DNA of 64,000 nt, taken from the NCBI RefSeq assembly GCF_905475465.1, contig NC_062249.1:10366501-10430500 (forward strand). Direction: 5' to 3'. This document shows positions 33,065 through 44,599 of this stretch, piece by piece. Source of the stretch: Pieris napi. Its lineage: Eukaryota > Arthropoda > Insecta > Lepidoptera > Pieridae. The stretch's first letter is position 1; every line of letters starts with the position of its first letter. The position numbers were made by a program, and so were the translations under genes. Under the pieces are notes generated by a model that did not search any database, had not been told where the DNA came from, and saw only the letters and a program-made list of their open reading frames with translations.

Positions 33065-33324
33065 AATCATTGTATTGTGTTCTTGGAACAGGTTCACGAC
33101 ATACTTTATCATGGATGAGGCATATCTATGTGATATATTGGAGAAAATTATATATAACACTCGTTTGAAGGATGACATCGTAAAACCGGCATGCCTTAAT
33201 CAAGTGACATGTGTGAATTACAGATATATGATCTATTGTCTATTACGAAAACGAACGCAATTTATACAGAAATTACAGGGACCAAGACTAAGAGGTTGTA
33301 GTGCCTTTTACGCTAGAACCTAAA
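33065..33324 (+). CDS. Possible small exon/ORF of 70 codons after a splice acceptor
   Basis: 'TGTATTGTGTTCTTGGAACAG|GTTC' is a good acceptor with a pyrimidine tract, near 33,090. An ATG at 33,112 (A at -3, G at +4) then opens a 70-codon frame starting MDEAYLCDILEKIIYN and ending CSAFYART. It is basic and Cys-containing, with no signal peptide or recognised domain. The arrangement would fit a terminal exon with a short 5' UTR. No poly(A) signal is obvious close by, and chance ORFs of this size do occur in the window. Confidence 0.22.
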
Positions 33325-33424
33325 ATATTGTGTGTAATTTGTAAAGTTGGACATAATATTTTATAGTTGTTTAAACACGATGGATAGATAGTAACTTTTT
33401 AAATACTTAAAGTACCTATCTATG

Positions 33425-33632
33425 TTTCATTATCAGACGTCAAGGCAGAATACAAAATACCATCCCTATCACCTCGACGTCCTTCAAGTGCTTCAAGAAA
33501 AGAGCGTTTCAATTCTTGAAAGGCCGGAAACGCACTTGCGAGCCTTCTAGCAATGTGACTGTCCATGGGCGGTGGTATTACTTAACATCAGGTGAGCCTC
33601 CTGCCCGTTTGCCTCCTATTACATAAAAAAAC
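33425..33632 (+). mobile_element. LINE 3' end, family A
   Basis: 'CATTATCAGACGTCAAGGCA', 'CACCTCGACGTCCTTCAAGT', 'CTTGAAAGGCCGGAAACGCA', 'CTTAACATCAGGTGAGCCTC', then TATTACATAAAAAA. The MWNQLP part is deleted between the first two blocks. Confidence 0.8.
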
Positions 33633-33645
33633 CTAAACAATAATA

Positions 33646-33875
33646 TGGTGGCCTAGTGGCCTCAGCGTGCGACTCTCATCACTGAGGTCGTAGGTTCGAT
33701 CTCCGTATGTGCATCAAAAGACTTTCTTTCTATTAACATTCGCTCGAACGGTGAAGGAAAACATCGTGAGGATAATGGCTTTGCTTTACCAAAATGTCCA
33801 CGGTGTGTCAGGCACAGGAGCCTATTAGACGAATGAACATGAAACAGATTCAGACCTAAAAAGGTAGCGCCACTG
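33646..33875 (+). mobile_element. S1 SINE
   Basis: 'GTGGCCTAGTGGCCTCAGCG' head, 'GTCGTAGGTTCGATCTCC' B box, 'GGTGAAGGAAAACATCGTGA' body, and a CCTAAAAAGGTAGCGCCACT tail. It starts 14 bp after the preceding LINE's A-tail. Confidence 0.9.
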
Positions 33876-36145
33876 ATTTATTTTTTTATTTAAAACATCT
33901 ATTGTATGTTTAAACTAAGAAAATATATTCTAAAATTTTGCCGTGTCCATATTCGTTTTGTATTCACACAAATCGGAATGTATCCACAAATAAATAAAAA
34001 CACAAATATCGCTATCTGATCTGGAGATAATGCATTGACCCATTTCGAGTGTGAATCACTCATTAACGCAGACTTATTTTCGCTTAAAAAATCTCGTGGA
34101 ATGTGAACAATTTTATAATTCTTGTATGTTTTTAAATGATCCCTCGACTGCGTATGTCTGTCTGTTTGTATTTAATGGTTTGCCTAAACCTCAGGAATCA
34201 CTCTATCGTTTGGTGAAAACTTTACAATAATCCGTTCTGTAGTTTTTGAGATTATCGCGTTCATACAGACAACAGAAATACAAAATTTCAATTCGATCCA
34301 AAATTTATTAAAGTTTGCTTTATTTATTTCGTAATCCAACAGCGAACATAATAAAAATAACAAAAAACAATCACACTAAAGATATAGCTGGAATACGTGA
34401 TACAAAAAGGAAACATTTACGAAAGGAAAAATTCAATGAAAATTACTAAATTCATTTAACTACTACTTTGGCTGCGTTGTGTGGTGGTGTGTAGGTAAGG
34501 GTATGAACATGAGGGTGTGTGTGAGGGTTTGCGCAAGACGTAGGTTATTTAGCGCTATGGATATTTTTAATAATCCTTTTTAGCATATTTTATATTATTT
34601 TTAATTAATAAATAAACGTTTTAAAATATATCGATAGAGACAGACAAGTGAAGTAAAAAGATTTGATAAAAATTAAAAAATCAAATCAAATTCAAATTCG
34701 ATTAAACAATCAAAATACTAGGCCGATTGCAATTAATATGCCTTTAGGAAACGTTAAATCCTAATCGGTCATAGTAATCAAAAATGCCCTAACAATTTAG
34801 TTACACTATTATTAGGAATTAGGTTTTCTAGTTAGAATTATTTTATAAGGTCTAAGTTTTGATATAGTGTTGTGCTCACTGCTATTTGGACAAAAATCAC
34901 AGGTACATTGTCACAAATCAAAGTATCGCTATATAAAAACAACTATTAAAGTACTAGATATACGTAAAAAAATCTCTATGGGTACCATACTCAGTTGAGT
35001 ATTGTATAAATTAATAACATAGAAATCTTTAAGTTATCGTCATCAATAGTAGTTAAAACTAGCCTATATTCTGTTTCAGCAATAACGAATTTTGCTCACT
35101 GCTTTATTCGAGATTTCATCCAAGTAGGTATGGAAATTTAAAAGTCTAGTAATCGATTTACAAATGCAGCTGAAAGCCATCAAATGGTGGTAGGTGGCAC
35201 AGGATAGGGAGCGCTGGAAGTTTTCCGTTTCGGTGGTTAAAACTCTCTTTGGGTTACAGAGCCAACGGAGTAAGTAAAATAGTAGTTTTTTTAGACAGAT
35301 ACAGTTACGAGAACAGTGAGTATAATTATAAGAAAATTGTAGTTAAAAAATTGGAATTAGTTATAATAGTAATAAATGTAGTTACAGATACAAAATGAAT
35401 CCACAGATAAAATATATTTGCATACATTTACTTATCAATACATATATTTACAATTCAATAAATACATGTTACTAACCCTAGTATACCAACATAGTATTTT
35501 AGAAGTATGATACGTCATCGTCGGTCACTCTTACTAAATGTAATGGGGTTTCAACATTAGTGCTAGTAAAAGCAGCCATTAACTGCGTACTTGCGTGATA
35601 TAATTTGATGTTATACTGTTTTAATGAAATACATTTTAGTATAGCTACGAAACCTACACACAAATTTTGATATAAAATTGCCATTTTACTTGAAAATCAG
35701 GCAATTTTTTATTTTCGCTTTTCTTATTACTTTTAAGTTAAGTTTATTTTTAACAAAATTAAAAAATCTAGGAAACTTCATACGGACTATAAACTCATTT
35801 AATTTAAAGGGGGTGCAATGTTAATAAATTGGATTCATTTCGTATCCATAGTTAAGAAAAATCTTTAAAATTTTAAAATAGTAAATTTCTTAGCATATAA
35901 TTACAACTTAGGTTTCTAGTAACCCTTATGATAATGGTAGTTTATCTAAAAACTACAAGTTATGGTTACATAATATATATACTATATTTACCACAATTAT
36001 ATAATATATAACTGTGGTAAATATAGGCTGTTACATAAGCTATAAATCCTATTTCATAGTTCACTTGTCAAAGAGCCATGGCCCGTGATTATAATTTACA
36101 CCTGTCTTGTCACGCAACCCGCTTTTAGTATTTCTATGGTAGAAA
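33876..36145. other. No gene; transposon-like fragment at about 34,135-34,270
   Basis: 'TGTCTGTCTGTTTGTATTTA' to 'TCTGTAGTTTTTGAGATTAT' and 'CGTTCATACAGACA' resembles an interior segment found in many lepidopteran repeats. A near-palindrome TATATTTACCACA...TGTGGTAAATATA lies at 35,983-36,025. The rest is AT-rich without supported exons. Confidence 0.4.
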
Positions 36146-36567
36146 TCTATATATATAAAAATGAAACCCGTTTTCCGTTGTCACGACATAACATGAAAAC
36201 GGCTTGACCGATTTGTCTGATTCTTTTTTTATAATATTCCTTGAAGTACGAGGATGGTTCTTACGGAGAGAAAATTAAAAAAAATTGAGTAAAAAAGTGT
36301 AAAAACAACACTTTTCTATATTCCCATACAAAATATTCGTAATAATATTTAAAGGCAATTTGAACTTTAATACCATATCATAAAGTTCAAGTGTTAGTGG
36401 CGGGGTTCCGGGAAGGTAAATTTTTATTTTTTGACATAATGTATTTGTTGTCTTATCAATTTTCATTTTTTTATCTTACTAGCTAGACCGGTGTCCCGAA
36501 TAGCAGAATAAGTATTTAAAATAAAGAATCGACTGTTAGGCGGTACGATGTTCGCCAGGCCAGCTAG
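36146..36567 (+). mobile_element. Non-autonomous Helitron, 422 bp
   Basis: 5' end A|TCTATATATATAAAAATG; 3' end GGCCAGCTAG|T. The terminal hairpin is GGCG/CGCC with loop GTACGATGTT. It is almost identical to the minus-strand copy at 62,542-62,928 but carries an extra block of about 35 nt near 36,461-36,497. That block includes ACTAGCTAGACCGG, which resembles a Helitron 3' end itself. No coding capacity. Confidence 0.85.
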
Positions 36568-36764
36568 TTGCTAATAAGGATAATGCATATCAAAATTGAT
36601 TCAATCAGTTTAAATAAAAATTTTTTTAATACTTAAAGTAATTTTATGTAAATACTTAAAATAAGCTTAACTGTCAACGGAATGGAATTAATAAACGAGC
36701 AGTTAAAATTTATTTTCAATAAAAAAAACAATTGTGTATTATTGGTGGTGTTTTTTTATAGAAA

Positions 36765-36893
36765 AAAACGGAAAATAGTAAAAAGGGGGCAAAAGGGCAG
36801 CAATTGCGTGGCCGGCTTTTTAAGAATTGGTAGGCTCTTTTCTTGAAGGAAATCGCATTGGTTCGGAAATACTTCAGTGGGCAGCTGGTCCAT
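36765..36893 (-). mobile_element. LINE 3' end, family A, short
   Basis: 'TTTTTTTATAGAAAAAAACG', 'GGCAAAAGGGCAGCAATTGC', 'GTGGCCGGCTTTTTAAGAAT', 'ACTTCAGTGGGCAGCTGGTC'. Internal parts of the family are deleted. Confidence 0.75.
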
Positions 36894-37090
36894 ATAGTAT
36901 TCTTACTCTATTTACCGTACTTACTTGTCTTCTTTAGATATGTGTCAAAACTGAATTCACTTACCTGAAAAAGAAAAGTTTTATTAATAGTCTGTCCAGT
37001 TAAATACTTCAGTAACTCTACCAAGAGACAAAGAAAGGGTAAATGTGTAAATATATATAAGAATATCTTCTCTATTTCCCGATATTACAT

Positions 37091-37330
37091 ACAACTTTTT
37101 AGGTCTGGGCCTCACTTTTATTTATCTGTTTCATGATAATTTGTTAAGTAGGTAATCAGCCTGTGCCTCAAGCCGGCAAGGCAAGCCGGTTTCCTCACGA
37201 TGTTTTCCTTCACCGTTCGAGCGAATGTTAAATGCGCACATAGAAAGAAAGTCCATTGGTGCAGCCGGGGATCAAACCTACGACATCAGGGATGAGAGCC
37301 GCACGCCGAAGCCGCTAGGCCAACACTGCT
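37091..37330 (-). mobile_element. S1 SINE
   Basis: Minus orientation: 'TTTAGGTCTGGGCCTCAC' tail, 'GGTTTCCTCACGATGTTTTC', 'TTCACCGTTCGAGCGAATGT', 'GGATCAAACCTACGAC' (B box with one change), 'GCACGCCGAAGCCGCTAGGC' head. Well preserved. Confidence 0.9.
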
Positions 37331-38261
37331 CTCAACGATATCTCCCATAAGTGTATTTTATTGTTTATGTTTGCCAAACATGGTCTAAATACTCTAGTTC
37401 CAAAGGTGGCTATAAAAGTTTAATCATCTTTGATAATACGTCACAAAAACCTTAAATTATTTCTTTACCGGGTTTTTTGCCTTCATATGGTGGCCCTTCG
37501 TAACAGATGGTTGATTTGATATCGAATTCTGATCGAAAAGGTGCAAAATGAAAGGGAATCCGCACTGCACAAATTATACGCAAAACACCGTGCGCTCTCT
37601 GTGCTTTGAATATAATTCATATATTTAGGCGAATAGAGTTTAGAATCGTTTGAATTCAATTTAAAGGTGATACTATGATAACTGTTGCAGTTATAGTAAC
37701 ATCTGGGGGTACCGTTTGACCTGCCGATGCTTAAAGCTATAAGCTATTGTTAAAGCAATATTATAAACAAGTGGTATTTCCTAATGCGTTGTCAAATTTT
37801 TACAATATTACTCAAAATCAAAATACGTTTATTCAATTTAGATGCATGGGCTGGCTGGCTGATTTAGATGGATGGGATTCTTAGGGCATGCTTAGAAATG
37901 TCAAACGTTTACAAAATTCGCGAAAGAGCAAGACTACGCCATGCGTTCTCAAAACTATCAGGAGGCACTTCAACTCAACTCAGCAAGTTTTACCCTCCCT
38001 CTACATTACAATTATTTAAAGGAAAATGTCATAAACCACAACGTCATTAAAGTTACATAAGTAAAAAAATAAAAATCTGTTCTGTGATTTACCACATTCA
38101 CCATTACACACATATATTCACAACACTTCAGAGATAAGAAATCAAATTAGAAGAATATAATTAGAACTATTGCTAAGCGTTTTTATCTTCAATAGTCATT
38201 GACTGTGTAGTAACCTTTACACATTAAGGTTTTTTTTCACTGGTATACCATCAAGAGTTGT
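37331..38261. other. No supported gene
   Basis: The 60-codon plus frame at 37,868-38,050 (starting MDGILRACLEMSNVYK) has no domain. 'TACTCAAAATCAAAATACGT' then 'TTATTCAATTTAGATG' near 37,810 looks like a reversed LINE B-type terminus. Otherwise AT-rich. Confidence 0.35.
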
Positions 38262-38430
38262 GTTCGCCTAGTGGCTATCAGATTCGAGCGAGGGCTGGGC
38301 AGCAATGGATATTGTCTTTGACATTTAAAACTCGTAAGTGAAGGAAAACATCGTGTTGAAACCGTCCTAAAAAGTCGACGGTGTATGTCACTTGCCTATT
38401 CGAAAAAACAATTGATCACGAAAAACAGAA
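38262..38430 (+). mobile_element. Degraded S1 SINE
   Basis: 'GTGTTCGCCTAGTGGCTATC' head, 'GTGAAGGAAAACATCGTGTT' and 'AAAAAGTCGACGGTGTATGT' body, 'CAATTGATCACGAAAAACAG' tail. The B box is badly eroded. Confidence 0.7.
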
Positions 38431-38829
38431 ATCGGAACGATGTGCTTTTGTTTTTTTATTCTTAAACAAACCCTTCTTAACAATGTTTTGCTCGTTAATA
38501 GTTCAAACTCGAATGACAATAGTATCAGTTTCCTGATGTGAAAGTACTCACATGGCTTTCTGATGGCGAGATATAACGAATCACTAATAAATACATCCAT
38601 CACGATCATAAGATATACAAGACAAAATACCACTCACATTATGGCATATTTTTAGTCTAAACTCGAAATTTGAAATTGCCTAAGGTTTTTAAAAGAGTTA
38701 TTTTATACCATACTTCAAGAGAAAATTTAAAATTGCTTAATTTGTTTAAAGACTTATTTCAAACCATATTTCAAGAGAAGGTATTGAAAAGCCTTAGTAG
38801 AGTATCGACGTATTTGTTTTTATTGGAAC
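38431..38829. other. No feature recognised
   Basis: AT-rich. A paired motif TATTTCAAACCATATTTCAA near 38,755 is a local duplication. The plus-strand frame 38,670-39,017 runs into the LINE and is not a gene. Confidence 0.4.
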
Positions 38830-39000
38830 GGGACGCTCAAAAGTCATTGGGGTCCATGGACCCCAATTTCAGTGCATTGCCAGCCTTTGAGGGAGGTGTA
38901 TCTTTCTTCAAACAATTAGAGGTCGTATCTCCTAGGGAAGACCCCCACTGGGAGTCGATTCCACCTCTCACTAGTTTGCTAAAAAATAACGTATTAAAAA
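38830..39000 (-). mobile_element. LINE C-terminal fragment, family F
   Basis: On the minus strand: RWNRLPVGVFPRRYDL then a stop. After a one-base shift the next frame reads LFEERYTSLKGWQCTEIGVHG. This is the WNxLPxxVFPxxYDL ending of CR1/Jockey-type polyproteins. It contains a perfect 22-nt palindrome at 38,846-38,867. The copy at 50.2 kb is related. Confidence 0.75.
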
Positions 39001-40269
39001 TATTGTTTTATACATAATTTTACTCTAGAAGGTTTAAAGTTTCTCCTTTTACACCATGTTGTTATTTACTGTACGTAATTTATTACGAACATATAAATAA
39101 TATTCTATTAATTGTGCGCAGATATAACAATTGCTCGTTCAATAAATCTTTACTGAACATGTCTTAAGTACATCTATAACAAAAGCTTATAATCCCAGTG
39201 AGGTAATGTAATTAAAGGTAAAAAGTAACGACGAGGGAAACGAATTTCAGTATACTTTATGAACCTAATTACTAAAGCTTTCAAGTCAAGCTTTATCAAG
39301 AAAGAACGATTTATTAAGAAACGTCAACATGGTAGCAATTGAAATATTGCTCATGTTTTGGGGAGTTATTAGGGTTTCTTTCAATAAGTGGGTCTCAATA
39401 ACACGACATTTAGCGTGTTTCGGCTTATTTGATAAGTGATTTGACTAAAGATAATAACAACGCAAGCAGAAAAGAAATAGACGACATTATAGACAGAATT
39501 AAAATACGGTTGTGAATTCTCGAGACATTTTTTTGTTTCATCAAAATACAGTATAATTAATTACTACCTAATATTATTAATGCAACATAGAAATATTGTA
39601 ATAATGACACAAAAGTGAATCAGTTCTCAATCGTATAATAATCGTTGCTTTAGTATACCTTAAAAGGAGTCAATTGCTAAATAATACCACAGATTATAAC
39701 AGAGTCACACTACACTGTATAGCACGCATAGTTTAAACAATATTTGACAGCCTACAAGTCCTTACCCCAAATATCGGTACAATATAGTAGTGGCACGCAA
39801 GCCGCAGTAAAATGCTAAATTAATTGATAACAATCACAAAGATTTATGCCTTTAGTGAAATATGAAACAGAAATGATTTTATAATATGAAATACTTATGA
39901 AATTGCATTTTTCTCGGAAATATGATGTATTAGACTTATCAGCATTTATTGCTTAATCTTTAATGACAATTCATTTCATGTTTTTGAAAACAAGCATAAT
40001 AAAATAAAACTTTCAAATATGTAAATGCAAGACCAAATATTTCTAAAAAGTAATTACACCAATAAGGTTTTTTAATAAGCAAAAAGAGTAGACGACATAA
40101 GGCTATAAGGTTATCTTAATAATTCAATTACCTCCTAACAATGAAAATTGTATTATTATTCTTAATATAAGACACATTTCGCAAACCCCCAAGGGAGCCA
40201 TAATTGGCACAAGACCACTTAAGTGCCTCTGAATCACAAAATCACAAACCGGAAAAACATTATGGCGAT
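39001..40269. other. No feature recognised
   Basis: AT-rich DNA with no open frame over 60 codons and no repeat that I can name. Confidence 0.5.
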
Positions 40270-40545
40270 CTAATTCTGTTTATGTTTGTGCCATACGGAA
40301 GTTGAAAGCTGCGATAGTTTTTCTGCCAACATCACCCCAGCCACGTGTCTCGAGTCTAAAAGCGGCCCCAGAGTAGATCCTTGCGGCACACCTGCTCTAC
40401 CATACGTGAAATCAACCTCTGACGATCAAACTAAAATATTCTTTAATGCTCGATTATACGTTCTTATTGATGTGCAGGGCTGTTTTGTATGTACATACGC
40501 ATATTTGGCAGGAAGAGGGTGTCTATTGAATTATATTTAGTCGTA
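40270..40545 (-). mobile_element. LINE reverse-transcriptase relic with motif B
   Basis: On the minus strand 'GVPQGSTLGPLL' (about 40,391-40,356) is an intact RT motif B, preceded by DFTYGRA as in RT domains of Jockey/CR1 LINEs. The sequence before it (YVHTKQPCTSIRTYNRALKN) and after it is unbroken only in pieces. The 84-codon plus-strand frame here is a shadow. Confidence 0.75.
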
Positions 40546-41375
40546 AGCTCCCTTTGGTATGATCAAATAAACGATATGCGACAAGGTGCGTTTGCGATAC
40601 GCTCTCCAATCTGTCTGGCTTTTTTATTCAATGAAGCGGGACATTAGGTATAACATAACATTATATACAAGTTATAATCAACAGGCTACACCAGGGAGTA
40701 AAAAAGAGGGATATTTTCCATAACTATTATTTTATACTGTTATTTTATACCATCTCAAAGGTGAACGTTCAAGGCATGGGATCCAGGGTTTAATAGTAAA
40801 ATAATAAATCTGTCACAATAATTGAACAGAGTTAGAGAGTTAAAACCGTTAATAATAATACTAATTTTGATTTATATTAAAATAGCGATAAATCAGTGTC
40901 ACCTAATTATAAATTTGATAACTTTGTCTTGAAATTGCGAGTCTTCAACAAATACCTAAGTTCCAAGCAATATGTTTGTAACGTATGTTTGCCATTTGAT
41001 GTTAAGGAAGCAGTTTTATTTAAATATAATTCACCACTCGCTCATAAATAAATTACAAAGTAAAATGTCCATTGATCATTTTCTCATACAAGTTTAATAA
41101 AATTTCACGCGGTCTAGGTCGCGGGCATTAACTCGTACTTAATTATCTTAATATAATCTCCCTAACCGCAAACACTATATTAATAAAGTCGCGGTTAGGA
41201 TAATGATTTATTTAAAACCTTATAACAACACGCATATGGCATAATATTTTCTTAAGCGGCATCATTATAAAAGCAACCCCCGAATTCAAGTTTCAAACTC
41301 AAACTAAAGACTTGTAATGCTCTGTAATAAGGTTGTTTTTGAGTTTCAAGTACTTAGTTTTTATCGAAAATGTTG
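40546..41375. other. No feature recognised
   Basis: AT-rich noncoding DNA. Confidence 0.45.
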
Positions 41376-41535
41376 TTGCTACGGGGTAGGCACAAAAAAG
41401 GATATTTTCTCCTTGGCGGCGCGCGCGCACGCCAGATGGCGTTTAGGGCATTGACTCTTTAAATTTTTTGTAAAAATCGCGACCCCTAAATGCGGTTACG
41501 AAATGCGTTGGTTTCAATTTTGGCTTTGTGGTGTG
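41376..41535. promoter_or_regulatory. GC-rich island, possible promoter or enhancer
   Basis: 'CTTGGCGGCGCGCGCGCACG' followed by 'CCAGATGGCG', then 'AAATCGCGACCCCTAAATGC', stands out from AT-rich surroundings. No splice-bounded coding frame was found. Confidence 0.3.
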
Positions 41536-41834
41536 CCGTGAGAGATAGTTGTTTTATATAGAGAATTATTTAAACTAACATCGTAAGAAACGGTGTTTAG
41601 TATTTACAGAATAACGTTATGTCTTATGTCTAAAATAACGTCAACGCTGTACAAAAACTAACTGACACATTTGACACACTTTCGCATATAGATTTTATTG
41701 AAAAGTATTTGATATCCAACAGCAAACAACGGCTGCGAAAACATTATTTATACTCAAGATGCATAGCAAGGGTAATTACGGAATATCGTGCATTTGATGA
41801 TCAGATGAATTCAGTAAAAGAGCAAAGTGGGAAT
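41536..41834. other. No feature recognised
   Basis: AT-rich. Confidence 0.4.
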
Positions 41835-41940
41835 AATTGGTAAAGTTCATCGATAGACTCGCGCGGGCAAGTTCAGTGTAATTGTTGGTTTGTTAGCGAT
41901 CACCTGCACGCGATCATAACAATGTTTCGATATTGTGGGA
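41835..41940. promoter_or_regulatory. Island with clustered factor-like sites
   Basis: Within about 100 bp: CATCGATAG (DRE/BEAF-like), GACTCGCGCGGG, TTCAGTG (initiator-like), ATTGTTGG and AACAATG (Sox-like), and a repeated CGATCAYCT/CGATCAT pair. Suggestive only. Confidence 0.25.
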
Positions 41941-42031
41941 TAAAAATATATTTTCAAATAAAACGAAACTTATAACTTGAATGTAAAAATATTTTATAGT
42001 CTGAGCTACCGTAATCAATAGATCTTATTAT
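41941..42031. other. No feature recognised
   Basis: AT-rich. Confidence 0.4.
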
Positions 42032-42060
42032 CTGTCAACTGTCAACTGTCAACTTGACAA
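42032..42060 (+). repeat. Triple CTGTCAA tandem followed by inverted TTGACAA
   Basis: CTGTCAA occurs three times at 7-bp spacing, then TTGACAA in opposite orientation. The reverse complement TTGACAG contains TGACAG, the core bound by Homothorax/TGIF-type homeodomains, so this could be a homotypic site cluster. Confidence 0.6.
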
Positions 42061-43709
42061 CACATTGTTTTTAAACTTAAATTGTCATGTTTATCACGCT
42101 CTGCTACCAAACTATGTAATTGTTTTCAATAAAATCAAGTTGAAATAATTTGTTTTATTTAATTACAACAGTTAGAAACTATTTTAAAAATTTAAGCATT
42201 AGGTATTATGTGTTTAGTTAGTAATAGTTTCCATTTCGCATATAAGCACGATTATTTTGATTGATTATTGATTAAATGGATTAATAATAATATTAAACCA
42301 TTTAATATAATGTCTTCGTTTACCCACTCTGAGTTTTGATATTTAAGAGATATTGAGATTTGATGCTTAGCAGTTAGGGATGATGAACTTACGGCAAATT
42401 AAAATTTACGTCCATTCAACCCGCCATTTTCTCAAGTTACGAATAATATTAAACATTTAAAATTTCGATCGTAGATCAAAGCGGCCGTAATTATTTTAAT
42501 AGTAACCCAAAGATATAAATAAGAAAATCTTATTTCCTCGTAACCAGCCAGTTTGATTTTCAAATTGATGCAATTTTAAGAGGAATGCAATGTTTCGTGC
42601 CCGACCTTAATTAAGTCAAAAATGTTTTGCAACAATCAAAAACATTCTGTTGTTCCTTAAACACATTTTAAATATGTTATAAATTAAATGGTATAAGTGT
42701 TATTTACGGCTGCATCTTGTATACAGGGTTAATGTAATTATAAAAATATAATGTTTATAATGTAATTATAAATTATAAAAATACTAAGTGCCTTTGAAGA
42801 TAAGATTGATAATTAAAAGAAGCTGAATTTGTAAGCGTAACAATTAAATATGGAAATTATTTGTGTATGGTCATAAAATATATGAAAGTGTAAACATTGT
42901 TATAATGTTAATACTGATTTTAAGCGCTTTAAAAGAGTTTTTGATTTTCGATTTGACATCCTGCTTAATTCCCATATAATGGTGTCAAGTATTCTGGCGG
43001 ATAGTTTCCAGGATAATAACTGAAATGTCTTATTATATTTTTAATTGTTTGCGCGTTTTTAGTAATATTAAAAAAAAGTAAGCAAAAACTATTGTGTGCT
43101 TAAGGACGCAATCTTCTTAATAGCAGTTGTTTGCTGTAAAAACGGCACCTGTGCAAACCCGACACGAACACTAGTTAAGAAAAGGTAGAACGCTTATTTC
43201 ACAAACAATAAATGATAAAATCCAAAAAGAATTCAAACAAACTGAGCTTGCGTGTTTGAAAAGTTGAATAACAAATTTCGTACTGTTTACGGAAATCCAA
43301 ATGCATGCGAGATTCATTTCTTTTAAAAGTAAAAATATGTATGCTAACTATATATTGGAAGCCTCATCTTTTTTGTATACATTAGCATACAATATTTAAC
43401 AAATGTTTTGCAAATATAGGTCTAGAAAAAATGCCCTTCCATGTTCCTGCCTACAAGACTTGTAGTCGTGTTTTGTTTCATGTTCCTCACATCAACACTA
43501 ACTATGCAAAAAACTCAGTATTATATCGCGCAGCCCGGACATATACCAAAATTTAAGACTTGACTTGCTATCGCCGAATATGGTTAAAATGAGTATTAGG
43601 CATGTCCATAGCACAAAATCACCTGCATCATGAGCATACCCCACATACACAACATCACTCACATACCCCACTGTAACACCATCACACATCACAGCCTAAT
43701 TAGGTATTA
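42061..43709. other. No supported gene
   Basis: AT-rich. The 64-codon minus frame at 43,498-43,692 (MMCDGVTVGYVSDVVY and on) has a hydrophobic stretch but no context that supports a gene. Confidence 0.4.
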
Positions 43710-43860
43710 CTTACTTAATTTTTTTTTTTTCCCTTTTGTAAACATTTAACCTTTTTGTACATATTATGTATTCCATCTTTGGCTATATTTTTAGTGTAAT
43801 TGTTTGTTTCTATATATATTTTTTGTTAGCTGTAGGATTACGAAAGAAATAAATAAATGC
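43710..43860 (+). mobile_element. LINE-type 3' end, family E
   Basis: 'CCATCTTTGGCTATATTTTT', 'AGTGTAATTGTTTGTTTCTA', 'TTTTTTGTTAGCTGTAGGAT', 'TACGAAAGAAATAAATAAAT'. The core GTTAGCTGTAGGATTACGAA recurs inverted near 52,675. Confidence 0.6.
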
Positions 43861-44229
43861 TCCAACTTAGCTTCATTGTACGAATTTATTATTCCCATTT
43901 CATGACTTCATTTACACAACATATACTTGCTGTCTCGTGTAATTCCTTGAAAACTTTATTGGTATATAACACATAATATTATTTATTTGCGTTACACAAT
44001 ATAGTCTATTTACAATATTCTTAACGTACTATATTATACTATATAATTATTTATAATTAGAAATTAATAAATTAAAAAATATAAATACTCTTCCCTGTAT
44101 TTATATTTTTTATATTCGTGCACAGAAACATACATATTTTTAAGTCGAAGTAAGAAGTAGACATGGGGAGAAATTGGCTGTGCCAAAAATCAAACTGAAA
44201 CTGTTTAGGAAAAACACCGTTTGTATGGC
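43861..44229. other. No feature recognised
   Basis: AT-rich with (TATA)n-like runs near 44,020-44,110. Confidence 0.45.
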
Positions 44230-44362
44230 AATTTAGGTTTACAATAATTTACCAAAAGAATTAAAGATCTACCGACTAGAGTCTTTAAAAATCGACTTGG
44301 TGTATTACTTTCGGAAAAAATGTACTATTCAATAAATGATTATTTGCGTGAGACACTGTAGT
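44230..44362 (+). mobile_element. LINE C-terminal relic with frameshift
   Basis: YNNLPKELKIYRLESLKIDL in one frame continues, after a +1 shift, as GVLLSEKMYYSINDYLRETL then a stop. This matches the YNxLPxxIKxLxxxxFKxxLKxxLxxxxYYSxxEFL ending of LINE polyproteins. Confidence 0.55.
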
Positions 44363-44599
44363 TGATATCAATTTAATAACGTATGATATGTACGGTACAA
44401 ATAATATAAGAACTGACCAATTCATATGACTAATAATGTAAAATGTAAAATTCCTTTAAAGACAAATTTGCGCGCCATTGTGTGTGGCAGAATATGCGAA
44501 ATTACGACGACTTACACATTTTTGTACCATATTCTAGCAATAAATATATTATATATTATTATTAATTATATATATTATTATTATTAGGCCCCTGTGGCA

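Noticed and set aside
40286..40540. 84-codon plus-strand frame with SGPRVDPCGTPA
   Set aside because: The opposite strand encodes the reverse-transcriptase motif GVPQGSTLGPLL, which explains the open plus frame.
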